A stretch of DNA of 64,000 nt from Chryseobacterium sp. 7 (GTDB lineage: Bacteria > Bacteroidota > Bacteroidia > Flavobacteriales > Weeksellaceae): positions 2,852,001-2,916,000 of the forward strand of contig NZ_RCCA01000001.1 in NCBI RefSeq assembly GCF_003663845.1. The letters run 5' to 3'. This document shows, one piece after another, positions 1 to 7,642 of the stretch (positions within the stretch are counted from its first letter, which is position 1; each line of letters begins with the position of its first letter). The notes beneath the pieces are model-generated. The model searched no databases, had not been told where the DNA came from, and worked only from the letters and a program-made list of their open reading frames with translations. The translations under genes were made by a program, and so were the position numbers.

Positions 1-2349
1 GGGAGTGAATTCTTTGATATTTATTCCAATCTTGATGGGCACCCTTCCGCTTCTATCGTTTTAAAACAAAATTATGGAAGTAATGCCAATGACGTAATCA
101 GAGATGTGAAAGCGAAACTGGTAGAAATGAAAGGAAACTTTCCACCGGGTGTTGATTACAAAATCAGTTATGACGTTTCACAATTTCTTGATGCTTCTAT
201 TGAACAGGTAATGCATACGCTAAGAGATGCATTTATCCTTGTGGCTATTGTAGTTTTCATTTTCCTTGGTGACTGGCGTTCTACGTTAATACCTATTATT
301 GCCGTACCTGTTTCTTTGATTGGAACTTTCTTTGTAATTCAGTTCTTCGGATTAACCATTAACCTTGTTACCCTTTTCGCATTGGTATTAGCAATTGGTA
401 TTGTGGTTGACAACGCGATTGTAGTAATAGAAGCTGTTCACGCCAAAATGGAAGACAGTAATATTACACCTTACAAAGCGGTAAAAGAAGTAATGGGTGA
501 AATTGCAGGGGCTATTATTGCTATTACAGCCGTTATGGTAGCTGTTTTCATTCCTATTTCATTTATGACAGGCCCGGTGGGAACTTTCTACCGTCAGTTT
601 TCCATTACGATGGCTAGTTCTATTGTGATTTCAGCGGTAGTAGCGCTTACTTTAACTCCGGTTTTAGCTGCAATGCTATTGAAAAATCATCATGGTAAGC
701 CTAAGAAAATCAATATTTTCACAAAAGCTTTAGACTCATTCAATAGCGGGTTTGATAAAATAACAGGAAAATACGCCTCATTCCTTAGAAAAATTGTAAG
801 CCGAAAGGTCGTAACATGGGGAATTCTGATTGTTTTCTGTGCCGGAATTGTGATGATTAATAAAGTGCTTCCAGGCGGATTTATCCCTAATGAAGACCAG
901 GGAACCATTTATGCTATTATCCAGACTCCTCCGGGTTCTACACTGGAGCAAACCAATAAGGTTTCCCGAACATTGCAGAAAATATGTATGGAAGTAGACG
1001 GTGTGGAATCTGTATCATCCCTGGCAGGGTATGAAATCATGACAGAGGGACGAGGCTCAAATGCAGGAACCTGTTTAATTAACCTTAAAAGCTGGAACGA
1101 CCGTGATCATTCTGTAAAGGAAATCATGGAAGAACTGGAAGAAAAATCAAAAGACCTTGGAGCTACCATTGAATTCTTTGAGCCACCGGCAGTACCAGGA
1201 TTCGGGTCTTCAGGAGGTTTCTCCATGAGACTTCTGGACCTGAACAGAACGACTGATTATCAAGAGTTTGATAAAGCCAATAAAGATTTCATTGCACAGC
1301 TTAAAAAACGAAAGGAACTTTCAGGAGTGTTCACCTTCTTTGCGGCCAATTATCCTCAGTATGAACTGGTATTTGATAATAATGCAGCAATGCAGAAAGG
1401 TGTCTCTATCGGAAAAGCGATGGATAACCTCAACATTCTGATCGGTAGTACCTATGAACAGGGCTTTATCCGTTTCGGACAGTTCTTTAAAGTCTACGTA
1501 CAGTCGTCTCCTGAATTCAGAAGACTTCCTACGGATATTATGAATCTGTATGTGAAAAACGACCGTGATGAAATGGTTCCTTATTCAGCATTTATGACGA
1601 TGAAAAAGACACAGGGACCTAACGAAATCACCCGTTACAACATGTACAATTCAGCGGCAATACGTGGACTTCCGGCTTCAGGATATACAACGGCTGATGC
1701 TATTCAGGCCATCAATGAAACCGCTGCCAAAACACTTCCTCACGGATACAAAGTAGCTTGGGAAGGATTGTCTTACGATGAGGCACAGCGTGGTAATGAA
1801 GCCATTTATGTCTTCCTTGTTGTTCTGGTATTCGTTTATCTGGTTCTTGCAGCTCAGTATGAAAGTTTCCTGATTCCGTTTGCAGTACTCTGCTCTTTAC
1901 CTGTGGGAGTTTTCGGGTCTTTCTTATTATTAAAAGCCATGGGACTTGAAAATGATATCTATGCACAGGTAGGATTGATCATGATTATCGGATTACTGGG
2001 TAAAAATGCGGTACTTATTGTGGAATTTGCCGTGAAAAGACGTCAGGCTGGAGATTCTATCCTTGATGCTGCTGTAGAAGGCTCCAAGGCCCGTTTCAGA
2101 CCAATTTTAATGACCTCTTTTGCCTTTATTGCGGGATTGGTTCCGCTTGTTTTTGCAAGAGGTGCCGGAGCCATCGGAAACCACACCATTGGAGCATCTT
2201 CACTGGGAGGAATGCTGATAGGAACGCTATTCGGAGTGATTGTAATTCCGGGGCTCTACTACATATTTGCCAAATGGTCTGATGGCAAAAAAATGATTAA
2301 AGACGAAGATGAATCTCCATTAAGCGAAGACATGATCCATTATGAATAA
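1..2349 (+). CDS. RND multidrug efflux permease, HAE1/AcrB-like (5' truncated by window edge)
   Basis: Inner-membrane proton-driven pump of a tripartite efflux system, exporting hydrophobic compounds through the outer membrane. The frame is open from base 1, so about 270 N-terminal residues of the usual ~1050 lie outside the window; 782 residues are visible. Seen: the TM4 motif around bases 385-440, the large second periplasmic loop (about 870-1790), then the TM7-TM12 block ending near 2270. TM10 keeps the proton-relay lysine (codon 2002-2004, in GKNAVLIVEF). In TM4 the usual Asp-Asp pair reads Asp-Asn (codons 409-414), so one of the two acidic relay residues of AcrB is replaced. The stop overlaps the next gene by 8 bp, so the outer-membrane factor is translationally coupled. 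A periplasmic adaptor gene is expected upstream of the window. Substrate cannot be told. Confidence 0.95.
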   Translation, partial: GSEFFDIYSNLDGHPSASIVLKQNYGSNANDVIRDVKAKLVEMKGNFPPGVDYKISYDVSQFLDASIEQVMHTLRDAFILVAIVVFIFLGDWRSTLIPIIAVPVSLIGTFFVIQFFGLTINLVTLFALVLAIGIVVDNAIVVIEAVHAKMEDSNITPYKAVKEVMGEIAGAIIAITAVMVAVFIPISFMTGPVGTFYRQFSITMASSIVISAVVALTLTPVLAAMLLKNHHGKPKKINIFTKALDSFNSGFDKITGKYASFLRKIVSRKVVTWGILIVFCAGIVMINKVLPGGFIPNEDQGTIYAIIQTPPGSTLEQTNKVSRTLQKICMEVDGVESVSSLAGYEIMTEGRGSNAGTCLINLKSWNDRDHSVKEIMEELEEKSKDLGATIEFFEPPAVPGFGSSGGFSMRLLDLNRTTDYQEFDKANKDFIAQLKKRKELSGVFTFFAANYPQYELVFDNNAAMQKGVSIGKAMDNLNILIGSTYEQGFIRFGQFFKVYVQSSPEFRRLPTDIMNLYVKNDRDEMVPYSAFMTMKKTQGPNEITRYNMYNSAAIRGLPASGYTTADAIQAINETAAKTLPHGYKVAWEGLSYDEAQRGNEAIYVFLVVLVFVYLVLAAQYESFLIPFAVLCSLPVGVFGSFLLLKAMGLENDIYAQVGLIMIIGLLGKNAVLIVEFAVKRRQAGDSILDAAVEGSKARFRPILMTSFAFIAGLVPLVFARGAGAIGNHTIGASSLGGMLIGTLFGVIVIPGLYYIFAKWSDGKKMIKDEDESPLSEDMIHYE

Positions 2350-3811
2350 AAGAAAAATATATCAATATGCAGGTCTGGCAGTCTTCTTACTAAGTCTTAC
2401 TGCCTGTAAACCTATCGAAATAGAACAGCGTGCTGAAAATAAAACCGTCCCTGAAAAATACGGCTCAGCAGAAAATGACACCATCAATACAGGAAAAATG
2501 AAGTGGAATGAGTATTTTAGTGATCCTCATCTTCAGGAGCTGATCAGTCAGGCTCTTCAAAATAATCAGGAACTGAATATTGTCCTTCAGGAAATTGAAA
2601 TGTCTAAAAATGAAATAAAAGCCAAGAAAGGTGAATATCTTCCGTCTGTAGGTTTAAAAGCCGGAGCCGGAGTAGACAAAGTAAGCCGATACACCAATAT
2701 CGGAGCGATGGAAGCCAATACTGAAATAGAGCCCGGCAGAGAAATGCCGGAACCTTTATTTGACTTTGGTGTCGGTGCCCAGGCACATTGGGAAACAGAT
2801 ATCTGGGGAAAACTCCATAATGCTACAAAAGCACAAATACAAAGGTATCTTGCAAGCATTGAAGGAAAGAACTTCATGACGACTCATCTTATTTCTGAGA
2901 TTGCAGATTCTTATTATGAACTGCTAGCAATGGATAAGGAACTGGTTATATTGAATCAGAATATCAAAATTCAGAATGATGCACTGGATATTATCAAAGA
3001 GTTAAAAAAGAATGCCCGTTCCAATGAACTGGCTGTACAGAGATTTGAAGCCCAGGTTCTGAAAACTCAGGGAATGCAGTATGACATCCAACAGAAGATT
3101 GTTGAAACTGAAAATAAGATCAATTATCTGGTGGGAAGATTTCCTCAATCTGTGGAAAGAAGTCAGAACTCTTTTGATTCTGTTGTTCCGCAAGCAGTGT
3201 ATGGAGGGATTCCTTCTGAACTACTGGAAAACCGCCCGGATATCAAACAGGCTGAATATGAACTGGCGGCTGCCAAGCTTGACATCAAAGTAGCCAAAGC
3301 AAGGTTCTACCCTTCTCTTGATCTTTCTGCCGGAGTGGGATTACAGGCTTTTAATCCGTTGTATATCATCAAACCTCAGTCGTTTCTGTTTTCTCTTGCG
3401 GGAGAACTTACAGCTCCCCTGATCAACAGAAGAGCAATTAAAGCAGCTTATAATAATGCTAATGCAAAACAGATTCAGGCAGTGTATCACTATGAACAGA
3501 CTGTTTTGGGAGCTTATATTGAGGTTGCGAATCAGTTGTCTAAAATCCATAATCTGGAAAGCAGCGTGAATATCAAAACAAAGGAAGTGAATGCTTTAAC
3601 CAAGTCCATCGATATTTCCAACGATTTATTCAAATATGCCCGTGCTGATTACATGGAGGTTTTACTGACTCAAAGGGATGCCCTGGAATCAAGATTTGAG
3701 CTGGTAGAAAAGAAAGTGAACCAGCTTAAAGCAAGTGTTGCTGTATATAGAGCACTTGGTGGCGGCTGGGATCAGAAACCTTTGGATGTTCCGGATATTA
3801 CCAAACAATAA
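2342..3811 (+). CDS. TolC/OprM-type outer-membrane efflux lipoprotein
   Basis: Outer-membrane channel of the tripartite efflux pump whose permease precedes it. The 489-residue protein starts with a lipoprotein signal ending in a lipobox (LTAC, Cys22), followed by the two alternating helical repeats of the OEP family, about residues 55-260 and 270-480. Family-typical stretches are visible, for example DPHLQELISQALQNNQELN near residue 60 and the helical repeat with ENRPDIKQAEYELAAAKLDI near 300. Length is normal for NodT/OprM members. The ATG lies inside the last codons of the permease (8 bp overlap), and a hairpin terminator follows 27 bp after the stop, so this gene ends the efflux operon. 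Function is well supported by fold and context; the exported compounds are not known. Confidence 0.95.
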   Translation: MNKRKIYQYAGLAVFLLSLTACKPIEIEQRAENKTVPEKYGSAENDTINTGKMKWNEYFSDPHLQELISQALQNNQELNIVLQEIEMSKNEIKAKKGEYLPSVGLKAGAGVDKVSRYTNIGAMEANTEIEPGREMPEPLFDFGVGAQAHWETDIWGKLHNATKAQIQRYLASIEGKNFMTTHLISEIADSYYELLAMDKELVILNQNIKIQNDALDIIKELKKNARSNELAVQRFEAQVLKTQGMQYDIQQKIVETENKINYLVGRFPQSVERSQNSFDSVVPQAVYGGIPSELLENRPDIKQAEYELAAAKLDIKVAKARFYPSLDLSAGVGLQAFNPLYIIKPQSFLFSLAGELTAPLINRRAIKAAYNNANAKQIQAVYHYEQTVLGAYIEVANQLSKIHNLESSVNIKTKEVNALTKSIDISNDLFKYARADYMEVLLTQRDALESRFELVEKKVNQLKASVAVYRALGGGWDQKPLDVPDITKQ

Positions 3812-3837
3812 ATTCTTTTCAATCTTGTTTTTATAGG

Positions 3838-3866
3838 AGTCTGCCGAGAGGCAGGCTTCTTTTTTA
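3838..3866 (+). terminator. Rho-independent terminator of the efflux operon
   Basis: A stem of agtctgcc against ggcaggct (one G-T pair) closed by a GAGA loop, followed by a run of seven T. It lies 27 bp after the outer-membrane factor stop. Confidence 0.85.
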
Positions 3867-3914
3867 AGCTTGCGTTAAAGCCAAATGAAGTTTTTATTCT
3901 TTATTAAACCGGCT

Positions 3915-3940
3915 CCCTTCGACTAAGCTCAGGATACTGA
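3915..3940. repeat. Dispersed intergenic repeat of the CTTCGACTnnGCTCAGG type
   Basis: The string cccttcgactaagctcagga matches a short intergenic repeat that I recall as frequent in flavobacterial genomes, usually as a hairpin half. Only one copy is visible here, so assignment rests on memory of the family and not on repetition in this window. Confidence 0.4.
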
Positions 3941-3991
3941 TCCGTTCCTATTCAATACTACGGTTTTAATCACATATGTTTAATAAATACA

Positions 3992-3999
3992 TATATTTG
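3992..3999 (+). promoter_or_regulatory. -7 box TATATTTG for the serine hydrolase
   Basis: Perfect match to the Bacteroidota -7 consensus TAnnTTTG, 32 bp before the ATG at 4032. No clear -33 TTTG is seen at the expected distance. Confidence 0.55.
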
Positions 4000-4031
4000 G
4001 AAATATTTCAGCTTTTTCAAAAAACAGATAA

Positions 4032-5072
4032 ATGATAACCATTAAAAAATTGTTTCTCACAGGTGTATTTTCTACCCTGTTATCTATCACAGCAACAGCT
4101 CAGAAAAAAGACACTTATACTCATAAAATTGACAGTATTATCACTGCTTCCAGCCCAATACAATTCAACGGAGTGGTTTTGGTAGCGCAAAAAGGAAAAG
4201 TACAATACTTGAAAACGAATGGCTACAGGAATTTTGAGAAAAAAATTCCGTTGAAAGCAGATGATCAGTTTGAAATTATGTCGAATTCTAAACAGATAAC
4301 TGCTGTTTTGATTTTACAGGCCGCAGAACAGGGAAAACTGAACCTTCATACTCCTATCAAAAAATACCTTCCTTCTCTTACACAAACCTGGGCAGATACG
4401 GTTACGATACATCATCTCCTGAACCATACTCACGGTATCACAGATAAGGAAAAACCCTCAGTCTTTAAAGCAGGTTCCCAATTCAAATATGGCAACCTTT
4501 CCTATATGATGCTTGGGGAAATCCTAAAAAACACAACCGGAAAAAGCTTCACAGAACTTGCCAATTCCCTTTTCAAAAAATTGAAAATGAATTACACTTT
4601 TGTTTATAATACAAAGAATAAACAATCTCCTGTTCCCGGATATATGAACGAAAATAATCAGTTTGAAATAGTGAAAGAATCTTTTCTTAATGATAATATA
4701 GTTCCTGCTGCAGGAATTATTTCTACAGTTCAGGATCTTGCAAAATGGGATCAGGCATTGTTTAAAGGAAAACTTCTGTCTCCGGAGTTTCAAAAACAGA
4801 TGCTGACACCTTCCACCAGCTCTCAGCATAATGTATTTGGAAAAGAAAGCATGGGATTTGGGTATAATGTAAGGTTTATCAAAGAAGCTGGTCTGGATTA
4901 TTACGCAGTGACGGGGCTTGGTGATGGCTTTACCTGCCTGAATGTGTACTTCCCTTCCACAGATACCACTTTGATCATCCTTGAAAATCAAATGCCTGAA
5001 AACCGTGAATACTGGAGTTTTAAAGAAGCCGCAATAAAGAATGCAGTTCTAAAAGCAATTACGACCCAGTAA
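4032..5072 (+). CDS. Secreted serine hydrolase, class C beta-lactamase-like fold
   Basis: A 346-residue exported protein with a Sec signal peptide (cleavage likely after ATAQ, residue 24) and a beta-lactamase/penicillin-binding (PF00144-type) domain over the rest. The active-site SxxK is at Ser84-Asn-Ser-Lys87 and the YxN motif at Tyr153-Gly-Asn155 in FKYGNLSYMMLGEIL. The third motif, usually HxG or KTG, is not canonical: the matching place reads VTGLGDG. This makes an esterase or D-aminopeptidase-like role as likely as beta-lactam hydrolysis. The gene stands alone, with its own -7 box and about 740 bp of noncoding DNA after it. The substrate is unknown. Confidence 0.85.
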   Translation: MITIKKLFLTGVFSTLLSITATAQKKDTYTHKIDSIITASSPIQFNGVVLVAQKGKVQYLKTNGYRNFEKKIPLKADDQFEIMSNSKQITAVLILQAAEQGKLNLHTPIKKYLPSLTQTWADTVTIHHLLNHTHGITDKEKPSVFKAGSQFKYGNLSYMMLGEILKNTTGKSFTELANSLFKKLKMNYTFVYNTKNKQSPVPGYMNENNQFEIVKESFLNDNIVPAAGIISTVQDLAKWDQALFKGKLLSPEFQKQMLTPSTSSQHNVFGKESMGFGYNVRFIKEAGLDYYAVTGLGDGFTCLNVYFPSTDTTLIILENQMPENREYWSFKEAAIKNAVLKAITTQ

Positions 5073-5184
5073 GCAAATCAAAAGATTCTCTTATAAAGTA
5101 ACTGCTATAAGTTTTTAAATAAACACTATTAAATTTTATCGGAGATAAAATCCTTGCCTTTTATAGCAACTTTTTAATAATATT

Positions 5185-5252
5185 TTGCGCCTTTGTGATT
5201 TTCCAATTAAATCTTTCATAGTTATGTTTTTTAGAAAACGTAAAGGCGCAAA
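5185..5252. repeat. Spaced inverted repeat with tttgcgccttt arms
   Basis: An 11 bp arm, tttgcgccttt near 5184-5194, is repeated in inverse as aaaggcgcaaa near 5242-5252, about 47 bp away and followed by agctttttt. Short elements built on caaaggcgcaaag are, as I recall, common between genes in Chryseobacterium and Flavobacterium. Downstream of the serine hydrolase stop it could act as a large hairpin. Confidence 0.55.
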
Positions 5253-5721
5253 GCTTTTTTAATTCTATATGTAATTTTAAGCCGCAAAAAAATCAAAAAT
5301 TTTCAGCAAGGATACCAGGATAATACCTCAATTTTTGAACATCTATCCTGAAAATTCTAGAGATTATACAATTTTTTTCAAGACTTTCATTTTAATTATT
5401 TTCAGTTTCCAGAAATAAGTTATTATAAAACTGTTAATGACAGTTTCAGCATTAGGTTTTCCGCTTATTTTATAGTAGTTTATCTATAAAACCGCATTTT
5501 TAACATTTATTTCAAATTAATTTTAGATTCAGCTGTATTCAGTCAATATTCAATCTGTTTTTCAGTACATTACATACTGTTAACTATTATAAACTTGGTT
5601 ATGGTTAAAATCTACACTTCTGCATAAAAAACAATTAATAAAATGATTATCAATACATTAAATAAACAATGAAATCCATAGCATCAACAGATAATCTCCT
5701 ATCGATATTAAAAAAAAATAT

Positions 5722-5729
5722 TACTTTTG
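5722..5729 (+). promoter_or_regulatory. Possible -7 box TACTTTTG
   Basis: Matches TAnnTTTG 82 bp before the ATG at 5811. A second, weaker match (TAAATTTA near 5768) is nearer the gene with a TTG about 20 bp upstream, so the true start of transcription is uncertain. Confidence 0.35.
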
Positions 5730-5810
5730 CCTGAATTAATAAAGTTGCTTTTTTGCTTTTTTATTAGTAAATTTATGTACACCAAGTAATAAAACATTAA
5801 AATTCATTTT

Positions 5811-6371
5811 ATGAGAAAAATAATTCTACTTATTACATGTATGTTCGGTATTTCAGTTTTCTCACAGATTAAAGTGTTGAAGAATGAAAGTTTGGTGGAA
5901 ATTGGTAAAGATAATTCCGTTGGTCTATATAAAAAGGAAGATAAATTTACATTCAACTACCAGGATCTGAACACCAGCAACCTGAATACAATCCGATCTT
6001 TTTCTTTCCAGAACCTTAATGGTGATGTTTCCGGGTTATATAAAATGATCATGGATGGCTTTATTAGCCCTCCAGATGAGAATATTGTATTGGAGCTTCC
6101 TAATGATATCATAGAACTTCATTACGAAAAAAACTACGGCCAGCAGACCGTACAGTTTATTCAGGTCATCAACAAGAACCGAAAATACATCGGAAAATCA
6201 CAGTTTTTGACCCAAAAACAGGTAGAGAAGGTTTTCGGAAGAACCAATGGTAAGTATGCCATGTATGATAAACCTGCTTCTGTAAACCCGGCAGTCAATA
6301 AAGGAAACGGAAATACAGCATCTACTGCAGCTCCTGCAACCGGCGGAACCAAGAAAAAATCAAGAAAATAA
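5811..6371 (+). CDS. Secreted protein of unknown function, 186 aa
   Basis: I do not recognise a family. The protein begins with a clear Sec signal peptide (MRKIILLITCMFGISVFSQ, cleavage near residue 19), then about 120 residues of mixed alpha/beta character with no cysteine. It ends in a low-complexity Ala/Thr/Asn/Pro/Gly tail from about residue 155 and a strongly basic terminus (KKKSRK). The basic tail after a flexible linker could hold the protein near the negatively charged cell surface, but that is inference. The gene is monocistronic, ending in a clear hairpin terminator at 6393. Confidence 0.8.
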   Translation: MRKIILLITCMFGISVFSQIKVLKNESLVEIGKDNSVGLYKKEDKFTFNYQDLNTSNLNTIRSFSFQNLNGDVSGLYKMIMDGFISPPDENIVLELPNDIIELHYEKNYGQQTVQFIQVINKNRKYIGKSQFLTQKQVEKVFGRTNGKYAMYDKPASVNPAVNKGNGNTASTAAPATGGTKKKSRK

Positions 6372-6392
6372 TTATATTTTATAAATATTGTG

Positions 6393-6425
6393 AAACTCAT
6401 TCTACCGGATGAGTTTTTTTATTTT
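6393..6425 (+). terminator. Rho-independent terminator
   Basis: Stem aaactcat / atgagttt with the loop tctaccgg followed by a T-rich run. It ends the secreted-protein gene; its T tract runs directly into the promoter box of the next gene. Confidence 0.85.
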
Positions 6426-6432
6426 ATTTTTG
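6425..6432 (+). promoter_or_regulatory. -7 box TATTTTTG for the ABC ATPase
   Basis: Perfect TAnnTTTG match 19 bp before the ATG at 6452. It is embedded in the T-tract of the preceding terminator, so the two signals are back to back. Confidence 0.55.
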
Positions 6433-6451
6433 CAAAAAGACATTCAAAATT

Positions 6452-7147
6452 ATGCCGCTTCAGATAATCAATTTAACCAAAAAATTTGGTGAGCAGACTG
6501 CCCTAGACAACATCAATATTTCTATTGATAAAAATGAGATCATCGGTCTTCTCGGCCCTAATGGTGCCGGAAAATCGACCCTGATGAAATCTATTGTCGG
6601 AGCACTGAAAATTGATCAGGGTGAAATTATTTTTAATGGAAAAAATATCTCAGACCATGAGATTGAAAGCAAAAAGAAAATAGGTTTTCTTCCTGAAAAC
6701 AATCCTCTTTATCTGGAAATGTATGTAAAAGAATACCTTCAGTTTGTAGCCAATATTCATAAAATCTCTGAATCCAGAGTAGATGAGGTCATAGAACTGG
6801 TAGGTATTACTCCCGAAAAGTCTAAAAAAATCGGTCAGCTGTCTAAAGGATACAAGCAGCGTGTAGGATTGGCACAGGCTATCATTCATCAGCCTGATTT
6901 ACTGATTCTGGATGAACCTACCAATGGTCTGGATCCAAACCAAATCATCGAAATCCGTAATGTGGTAAAAGAAATCGGACAGCAAAAGACGGTTTTATTA
7001 TCCACTCACATCATGCAGGAAGTGGAAGCGCTTTGTTCAAGAGTAATTCTTATTCACAAAGGGAATATACTTCAGGACTGCCCTATTGATGAATTTAAAG
7101 GCAAATTTGAAAGCCTGGAAGATGCTTTTGCAAGCTATACCGCATAA
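6452..7147 (+). CDS. GldA-like ABC transporter ATP-binding protein
   Basis: Cytoplasmic ATPase subunit, 231 residues. Walker A GPNGAGKST at 35-43, ABC signature LSKGY at 130-134, Walker B LLILDEP at 150-156, D-loop GLDP at 159-162 and switch His186 (LLSTHIM) are all intact, so it should hydrolyse ATP. The segment IGFLPENNPLYLEMYVKEYL near 77-96 is typical of GldA-type and multidrug-type exporters. It is shorter than gliding-motility GldA proteins (about 300 residues), lacking their C-terminal extension. No permease gene is adjacent; the partner must be encoded elsewhere. It therefore should not be called gldA without checking for gldFG in the genome. Confidence 0.9.
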   Translation: MPLQIINLTKKFGEQTALDNINISIDKNEIIGLLGPNGAGKSTLMKSIVGALKIDQGEIIFNGKNISDHEIESKKKIGFLPENNPLYLEMYVKEYLQFVANIHKISESRVDEVIELVGITPEKSKKIGQLSKGYKQRVGLAQAIIHQPDLLILDEPTNGLDPNQIIEIRNVVKEIGQQKTVLLSTHIMQEVEALCSRVILIHKGNILQDCPIDEFKGKFESLEDAFASYTA

Positions 7148-7159
7148 AAAATATGAAAC

Positions 7160-7188
7160 CGCCCGAAAGTTTTTCGGGCGATTTTTTT
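7160..7188. terminator. Bidirectional terminator
   Basis: Near-perfect stem cgcccgaaa / tttcgggcg with a 3-nt loop and T-run on the + strand, between convergent genes ending at 7147 and 7187. Confidence 0.85.
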
Positions 7189-7621
7189 AGTTTTTTATTA
7201 TATATCCTACAGGTGCTGTAAGTTTTAAAATCTCATACTTTTTATAGTGAACCCAGAATTTATTTTTATCATGAAAATCCTGATTCATGTAAAGGGTATC
7301 TTTCTGAGGCAGAAGTACTATAAAAATATTTTTGTCAACCACTCTTATTTTCTCACTTACAATATGAATATCTGACAGTTCTTTTTTTGAAAAAAATGAA
7401 TTTTCCTGTTCTATTTTTGAAGTTTTTATATTTTCTACAAGTTCATTTTTAACCAAATGATTGCGTACTGTAATCATTAAAAAAAATAAAATTAAGCTAA
7501 TAAGCATTCCAAAATAAGCTCTGGATTCTTTTCTTACAATCTTACAATAGATTTCAATAATGGAGAAAATAAAAAAACTAATTACCAAAAGTGTTATAAT
7601 GAGCTGAACAATATAAATCAT
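7187..7621 (-). CDS. Small membrane protein of unknown function, 144 aa
   Basis: Two hydrophobic segments are visible at about residues 3-23 and 36-53, followed by a soluble C-terminal part of about 90 residues rich in Lys, Asp and Ile. No motif that I recognise. It lies 21 bp after the SPFH/vault-like gene and on the same strand, so the two are probably co-transcribed and this protein may act with that membrane scaffold. That link is inference from spacing only. Confidence 0.7.
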   Translation of the reverse strand: MIYIVQLIITLLVISFFIFSIIEIYCKIVRKESRAYFGMLISLILFFLMITVRNHLVKNELVENIKTSKIEQENSFFSKKELSDIHIVSEKIRVVDKNIFIVLLPQKDTLYMNQDFHDKNKFWVHYKKYEILKLTAPVGYIIKN

Positions 7622-7642
7622 TTTAAAACCTTAAAATTTAAG

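Larger units (their letters stand above)
5073..5810. other. 738 bp gene-free, very AT-rich stretch
   Basis: No reading frame here looks coding on either strand. It holds an inverted repeat (5185-5252) and a -7-like box near its right end (5722-5729). The rest is AT-rich sequence in which I see no further structure. A small RNA cannot be excluded from sequence alone. Confidence 0.6.

Noticed and set aside
6452..7147. Calling the ABC ATPase gldA
   Set aside because: It is about 70 residues shorter than gliding GldA and no gldF/gldG is nearby, so only GldA-like is supported.
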